This document shows positions 59,241 to 64,000 of a stretch of DNA of 64,000 nt, piece after piece; positions within the stretch are counted from its first letter, which is position 1, and each line of letters begins with the position of its first letter. Under the pieces are notes generated by a model, which searched no databases, was not told the DNA's origin, and saw nothing but the letters and a program-made list of their open reading frames with translations. Both the position numbers and the translations under genes were made by a program. Origin of the DNA: Rhodocollybia butyracea (Eukaryota; Basidiomycota; Agaricomycetes; Agaricales; Omphalotaceae); contig JADNRY010000003.1 of assembly GCA_015501585.1 (NCBI GenBank), positions 682,001 to 746,000 of the forward strand, given 5' to 3'.

Positions 59241-62026
59241 TCAGTCAACTAACGATATAGTCCAGGTTATATGCTCGTAGAATTCATTTTGAAGCTGCTC
59301 TTGAAATAGGTCACCCGCTTCGTATGTTTGACCATTTGTACTGATGATCCAATTATTCAGAAAGAATTTTAGAAGCTCTGGACCAGATTCGAGTTCGAAG
59401 TTGCAGATCATTTCAAGCAAGTATCCTGTATACTTGGTATGCGAGGAACCGGCAAAGGTAAATGTCATCATCTGAAAGGATTTTTTTCAGTAATGCTTTT
59501 ATTTTTGCTTGAGCCGTACCTTCAAACATTCCCAAAGGCAACCTGCATCTCCATGATGTGTCGCGTTTTTGGCAAGTCGAAACAATAGCCCATCGTAGAT
59601 CAATCGGGTGGATCGTGCAAGTGTCTCGTCTCCAATAAATGGTGTCTTATCGCTCTCACTTTTACCCTTCCCACTCTTCTTTTTAGTCTTTGGCAAAGCA
59701 ACGCCAACATCGGCCGAGCTTGCATCTTTTTTTGGTGCTTGCCATGGGCTTCCTTCTTTGTAACCGCTCCGGCCCAGCATCAATGTACGATATGCATTAA
59801 GTGAGCCAAACTTGCGATGTAAGTATAGTGCTCGCTTGTACAGGTTGTCAAAAGTAGGAAACTGGCCAGTCTTTGACATAGTCTCCAGATCATTAAACAG
59901 ATCTTTGGTCCCAAGATCATTACTGAATAACACGAGTAAGCCCATCTATTTCTATAATCAGAGTATAGCTCTTATACATACCTCCAGATATCCAGCACAC
60001 GAGCCTCAACTTGGCTGTCCAAAATATCTGAATAACGGTAGTAGTCAACCTTGCTCACATTGCCTGGTGCTTTACGCTTGAGGGTATTTGCACCAAAACC
60101 AAGTGAGGATGGATCCGCACTAGTAAGTCCCACCCAATGAGCTTCATAGATACGGCTCAGGTTGGTCCACAGAGTATGCCAAGATTCAAGGAATGGTTCC
60201 AGGATGTCCATCCGTTCGTATTCATTATCCAGAAACTGAAGGTAGTTTTTCAGCTGTACCATTCTCTCGTAACTAAGACCATCTCCGCCTGCAAGAATAA
60301 GGCGTTTTGAGAATGTGGGCAAGTCGGGGACTGTCCCAGTTGAACAATGAAGTCCTGCAGTGCCTTCAGAAGCTCAGACGTCGTGGTTTCGTTATACCCA
60401 TTAGACTTTAAGGGGTAGACCTGGGTTTTTCGAGGTGAGACCCGCATTTTCGTCCCAAATTCCTCATACAGATTGCGGAGCTTGGAGGAATAGGTGCGTA
60501 CTTGTGGAATATCGCCAGCATAGTCGAAGAGTATGTCAAGCCATTGTAATGGCAATGCTTTTGACAGGAACTCGTAGTCCACAAGGTCCCAAAGCTGCTC
60601 AAAAGTCAACTTTTCTCGAAGGTTTTTCTCAAGCCACTCGTGCTTCTTCTCAAGACTAAGCGCATCCTTTGTGAGACCTTCCGCTTTGCAATATGTTCCT
60701 GCACAGCCAATCAACATAGAGGACTCACGACCAAGGCGCTCATGGCGCGCTTTAATCTGCTTTTGCATGTTATCGAATCGGAGCAGCCCAGACGTCTTCG
60801 CTGGAAGCAATTTTAATGACAGCTGCTGCATCAAGTTTGGCGTAGTGATCAAGTGAGTCCAATACAGTACTGTAGGCTGTCGAAGCCCCAATACGAGACT
60901 CATGGTCAAACAAGTAGCGGTTGGCAGCGCATGCAAAGAGTAGTAAGCCTTTATCAGCTGAGAGAAGATTTGCACTTCGATTTCGCGAGAAAAGAATGGA
61001 CGATATAGCATGGGTGGCAACCTGGCACACAAATGTAAACTGATTACTCTTTAAACACAATTATGAACATAAACTTACAATCTCCGGGGGACGGTAATTT
61101 CTTGAAACTGCCTGTGTGTCGAGAGGGGCTTTTTTTGCCCTACTAAGTCGTTGGCGACGTTTCGGAGACGCAACTGAGGTACAGTAGTGCCACAATAATG
61201 GAAACCCATTCTGGAGAAGGTTCTGTGTTGTGGACATGATTGTCTGGTCCTCCGAGTTCTCCATCTCTGAATCTGAGTCATGGGAGGAAGTGTGGGCCTC
61301 AAGACGTGAGGTATGCAAGCCACCTTCCGGTGATACCATTTTATCTGCACTGCTGAGTAGGTGTGCTTCTACCAACTGGGCGGCAAAGGATGTAAGAGCT
61401 GGACGAGCATATTTAATGGTTTCAAAGGGCTCAGCTACTGAAAACATCTTCTGGTGTTCTGCATGCTCCGGGTGTGGGGAGCCAATAGGATTTTGATACC
61501 ATTCTTTAACAATAGATGAAGGCGTATGTGCTCCAGCACCTTCTAAGAATTTTGACAGCATTGCAGAGTGCCTGCGTGATCGCCCTTTAACACTTTGACC
61601 ACTGGAATCCTTTACCCGGAAAAAATAATATAAAAAGACCCCGAATGTCCACTTTTCATCTGCGATTGCTTGTAGGATATTTTCCAGCTTGCGTAGATTC
61701 AGATCAGACACAAGCGTGTCACCACTAAATCCAGAGGCAGAAGCTTGGGAGCGAGGTTTTTGGGAGGACAGCGGTTGGGGAGGAAAATGAAGTGGGAGTG
61801 TCGTTGATGTATTAGATAGATGGGCTGGAACTGGTGTCTGCGGCGGATGATGGCCAGGGACTGGTGTCTGTGGTGGATACGGATAGGGGTACCCGTAAAA
61901 AACGTAGCTTCCAGTTGGTGTGGGTGCGGGTTGGCCAGGGGTAGAAGAAGGTCCAGCTGTGTGTGTAGAATTATTACGAGTCGACGAGTCGTCGTCAGAG
62001 ATTGACATTTCAGTATCTGAACTCAT
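59241..62026 (-). pseudogene. DUF6589-like protein gene, probably frameshifted
   Basis: The start MSSDTEMSISDDDSSTRNN leads into a Pro-rich N-terminus, then EIVATHAISSILFSRNRSAN, FDNMQKQIKARHERLGRESS, ALPLQWLDIL, GGDGLSYERMVQLKNYLQFL, EPFLESWHTLWTNLSRIYEA, DPSSLGFGANTLKRKAPGNV, YDGLLFRLAKNATHHGDAG and MMTFTFAGSSHTKYTGYLLE. From memory these match the DUF6589 family of Agaricomycetes, whose function is unknown. Between QLGQSP and DLPTFSKRL (about 60325-60335) one base is missing and no intron can explain it. A second frame change lies at about 60790-60860, where a 70-nt intron is possible but would remove conserved-looking residues. This copy is therefore probably inactive. Confidence 0.65.
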
Positions 62027-62164
62027 TGTTTCAAAGTAGGTGAACGGAAATGTATTTTCTACTGTATGAGGCAATGATCTTATCAGCTTATCAGCATTGA
62101 TTATTACGATGCTATGATTACTAGGGACCGGCAACAGCACGGCGAGGGATCGGAGTTTGAAAAA

Positions 62165-62203
62165 ATCGAACACAAGGGTTCATCAAACCCTTGCTACTAG
62201 GCT
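62165..62203. repeat. Right terminal inverted repeat of the helicase element
   Basis: Reverse complement of the left repeat with two differences. Further out, at about 62242-62265, CTAGTACTATAGCC-like sequence again resembles the DNA just outside the left repeat, so the true outer end may lie beyond 62203 on this side. Confidence 0.75.
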
Positions 62204-62427
62204 TTATATGAGAACGAGTATTCTCTTCTCAAAAGACTAGCTAGCTAGGCTATAGTACTAGTCAGGCTCTTTTTCCGGTGTCGTTGACAGGCCGGTAACT
62301 TGAAGGTGTAGATCTGGCTTTACTGCCTACATCCAACACTAAACCAGTAGCAGTACTTTGGCCCTAACTCTCGAGGCCTCAGCGCTCAGCGCAGAAAAGC
62401 GTCTATACACTGGAGTTTTCCTAATCG

Positions 62428-64000
62428 ATGTCCTTCTTTGACCACAGTAGTAACATTGTTATTAACGGTTCAAACTTCATCGCTGTAGCTGGTAACCAGT
62501 ATACGACTAGCTCATCCAGCTCCTCTGATGCACAAACGTCGGAAGTTCAGACAAGAGGTAGTCAATCTAGTACGCTTTACGTTTGCTCATTATCAGTGTT
62601 CTCCATACTTATGAGATTCTAGGTGCTCCCACCCAACTACGGGGACAATCGAGGTTGTCAATATGGTGGAATGCGTTTCGGGCAACCGACTTGGCCTCGG
62701 GAATAGCCTGGATGAACCTCTCGAGGTTTCTACCAGGGTTACTACGCTTTCATGTCTCCTCGTCTATAACCGATACCGAAGTTAACTCACTGGACCGCAC
62801 TATGCCAGCCAATCAGACGAACCCAGATGATCTTCCTAGTCAACAAACAGAAGACTGTGAAGAGCTCTCAGTGCCTACTGGGCCTACTGGGCCGACAACA
62901 GTCATCAATGGTGGCACAATTGTGTACCCCAGTCATAGCAAAGGTACGTTGAACGTTCAGAAGAGACTTTGCATTGAACGCCGTAGTAGGAATTGATAGA
63001 CTAGAACAGGCGGCAGCGCTGGAAGCCCTTCATGACTCAATGGATGGCTCCCCCCATCCAAGCTGTCATCCCGAAACGCGTATAGCAATGCTCGAATATC
63101 TGCAGAATTGGTCACTGAGAGCAGACAGCGGGATCTTGTGGTTGAATGGACCGGTGGGGGCGGGAAAGTCTGCCATCATGCGAACACTAGCTCGCAACCT
63201 GCAGAGTGCTCACCAGTTCGGAGGCGGCTTCTTTTTCAAACGGTCCCATCCCACACGCGGCGATGCTAAGGCCTTAATTGTAACCATTGCATGCCAGCTG
63301 GCCGATGTTCCCTGGTTGAAAGGTCCAATTAACCGTGCAGTGGAACACTATCCATCTGTTCTCAAGAGGTCCACTGAGATTCAACTAGAGAAGCTGATCT
63401 TTGAGCCTTGCCGTGCGCACCCCAATTCAACCCCTCTAACGATACTCATTGATGGTCTGGACGAGTGCGAGGGCCGAGAAAGAGTTCATCTGAGGGTAAT
63501 TCTGGATGCAATCGGGAAGTCCTTTACAAAACATTCCCACCCTCTTCGGTTCATCATTGCCAGCAGGCCGGAAGCCTATATTCGTGACATATTCGAATTA
63601 CCGGCCTACTGTGGCATCTACCAGGAATTCCCTGTAGAGCCGGCGCACGAGGATGTACAAAAATACTTTCTCCATGAATTCGCCCGAATCCACGACGAGC
63701 ACCACGAGACTATGGCAACTTTTCCCCGCCCCTGGCCCACGCCCGATGTCCTGGATATACTTGTGGAGAGATCATCCGGCCATTTCATCTACGCATCTAC
63801 CATCATAAAATTCCTCGACGATAAACATTACCACCCGAACAAGCGTCTGAACGTTGATGTTTTGAAGGATCAAACTGGAACGGACTTAGTCTTTGGGGCA
63901 CTTGATCAGCTTTACATTGCCATCCTCTCTGCTGTACCCGGCCCCAGGCAGCCTCAACTAATCCCGACCTTATGTGCTCTCGCAAACTTTGATCTCTCTC
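62428..64000 (+). CDS. NLR-like NACHT NTPase, 3' end outside the window
   Basis: The start MSFFDHSSNIVINGSNFIAV is the same kind of Asn/Gly-rich N-terminus as in the NLR-like gene at 44530-47587. After one intron comes a linker with LPSQQTEDCEEL and TTVINGGTIVYP; after the second intron the NACHT module begins (VGIDRLEQAAALEALHDS). Walker A is GPVGAGKSAI, Walker B LTILIDGLDECEG, then FIIASRPEAYI. The frame is open to the window edge (PTLCALANFDLS). The two NLR-like genes are paralogues in opposite orientation about 15 kb apart. Such proteins are thought to act in fungal non-self recognition and programmed cell death; the C-terminal sensor of this one is not visible. Confidence 0.85.

Larger units (their letters stand above)
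56894..62203. mobile_element. Candidate helicase-bearing TIR transposon (5.3 kb)
   Basis: A 5,310-bp segment bounded by 39-bp inverted repeats and filled by two convergent genes: a RecQ-like helicase (plus) and a DUF6589-like gene (minus). Each gene starts close to one terminal repeat (114 and 139 bp inside), and their stops are 4 bp apart. This compact layout is what one expects of a mobile element, not of host genes. I found no clear target site duplication; TA immediately outside GCAAGGG, or a single T outside the full repeat, are the only matches. No known transposase catalytic motif was recognised. A relation to helicase-carrying Academ elements (AcademH) is possible but untested. Confidence 0.6.

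Noticed and set aside
62020..62173. Upstream start for the DUF6589-like gene inside the terminal repeat
   Set aside because: The longer frame has no ATG there (it begins with GTG within the repeat); the ATG at 62026 is used instead.

Overview
This window is nuclear DNA of a filamentous basidiomycete fungus, almost certainly an Agaricomycete (mushroom-forming). The genes are split by many 45-75 bp GT-AG introns, and several families are typical of Agaricomycetes: an expanded protein-kinase family, NACHT-type NLR-like proteins with short Asn/Gly-rich starts, an AidB-type acyl-CoA dehydrogenase, RecQ-like helicases and DUF6589-like proteins. All calls rest on reading the sequence and recalling families; no database search was run.

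Layout. 1-13 kb: accessory region with four kinase copies (K1-K4, all minus) and two copies of an unrecognised divergent gene X. The spacing shows a direct duplication of a ~6.3 kb unit (kinase, X, kinase). K1 carries a 1-nt frameshift; K2, K3 and K4 are open. 14.6-16.5 kb: frameshifted, N-terminally incomplete AidB-like gene. 16.5-18.6 kb: proteasome chaperone Nas2 and thiamine gene thi4, the latter with a candidate TPP riboswitch in its leader and a decayed partial thi4 copy upstream. 20.7-21.8 kb: chorismate mutase.

22-29.3 kb: a minus-strand block with two divergent septin-like GTPases and two zinc-cluster (Zn2Cys6) regulators. The second septin may be spliced in frame into a protein with two zinc clusters. 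29.9-43.7 kb: mostly housekeeping genes (ILV3, RIO1, PPWD1 and an unknown) followed by a 7TM protein, a small membrane protein and an F-box/LRR-like gene. 44.1 kb: an intron-containing tRNA-Thr(CGT). 44.5-47.6 kb: an NLR-like gene with an in-frame stop. 48.4-52.8 kb: mitochondrial DNA polymerase gamma. 52.9-53.3 kb: a Harbinger-type MITE. 53.3-54.9 kb: cyclophilin-40 with a 16-nt micro-exon. 55.2-56.9 kb: a secreted protein and its decayed duplicate.

56.9-62.2 kb holds the most unusual object: a 5.3 kb segment bounded by 39-bp inverted repeats (37/39 matching). It contains exactly two convergent genes: an intact RecQ-like helicase and a DUF6589-like gene whose stop codons lie 4 bp apart. I read it as a candidate helicase-bearing DNA transposon of a family I cannot name. 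It is followed by a second NLR-like gene that runs off the window.
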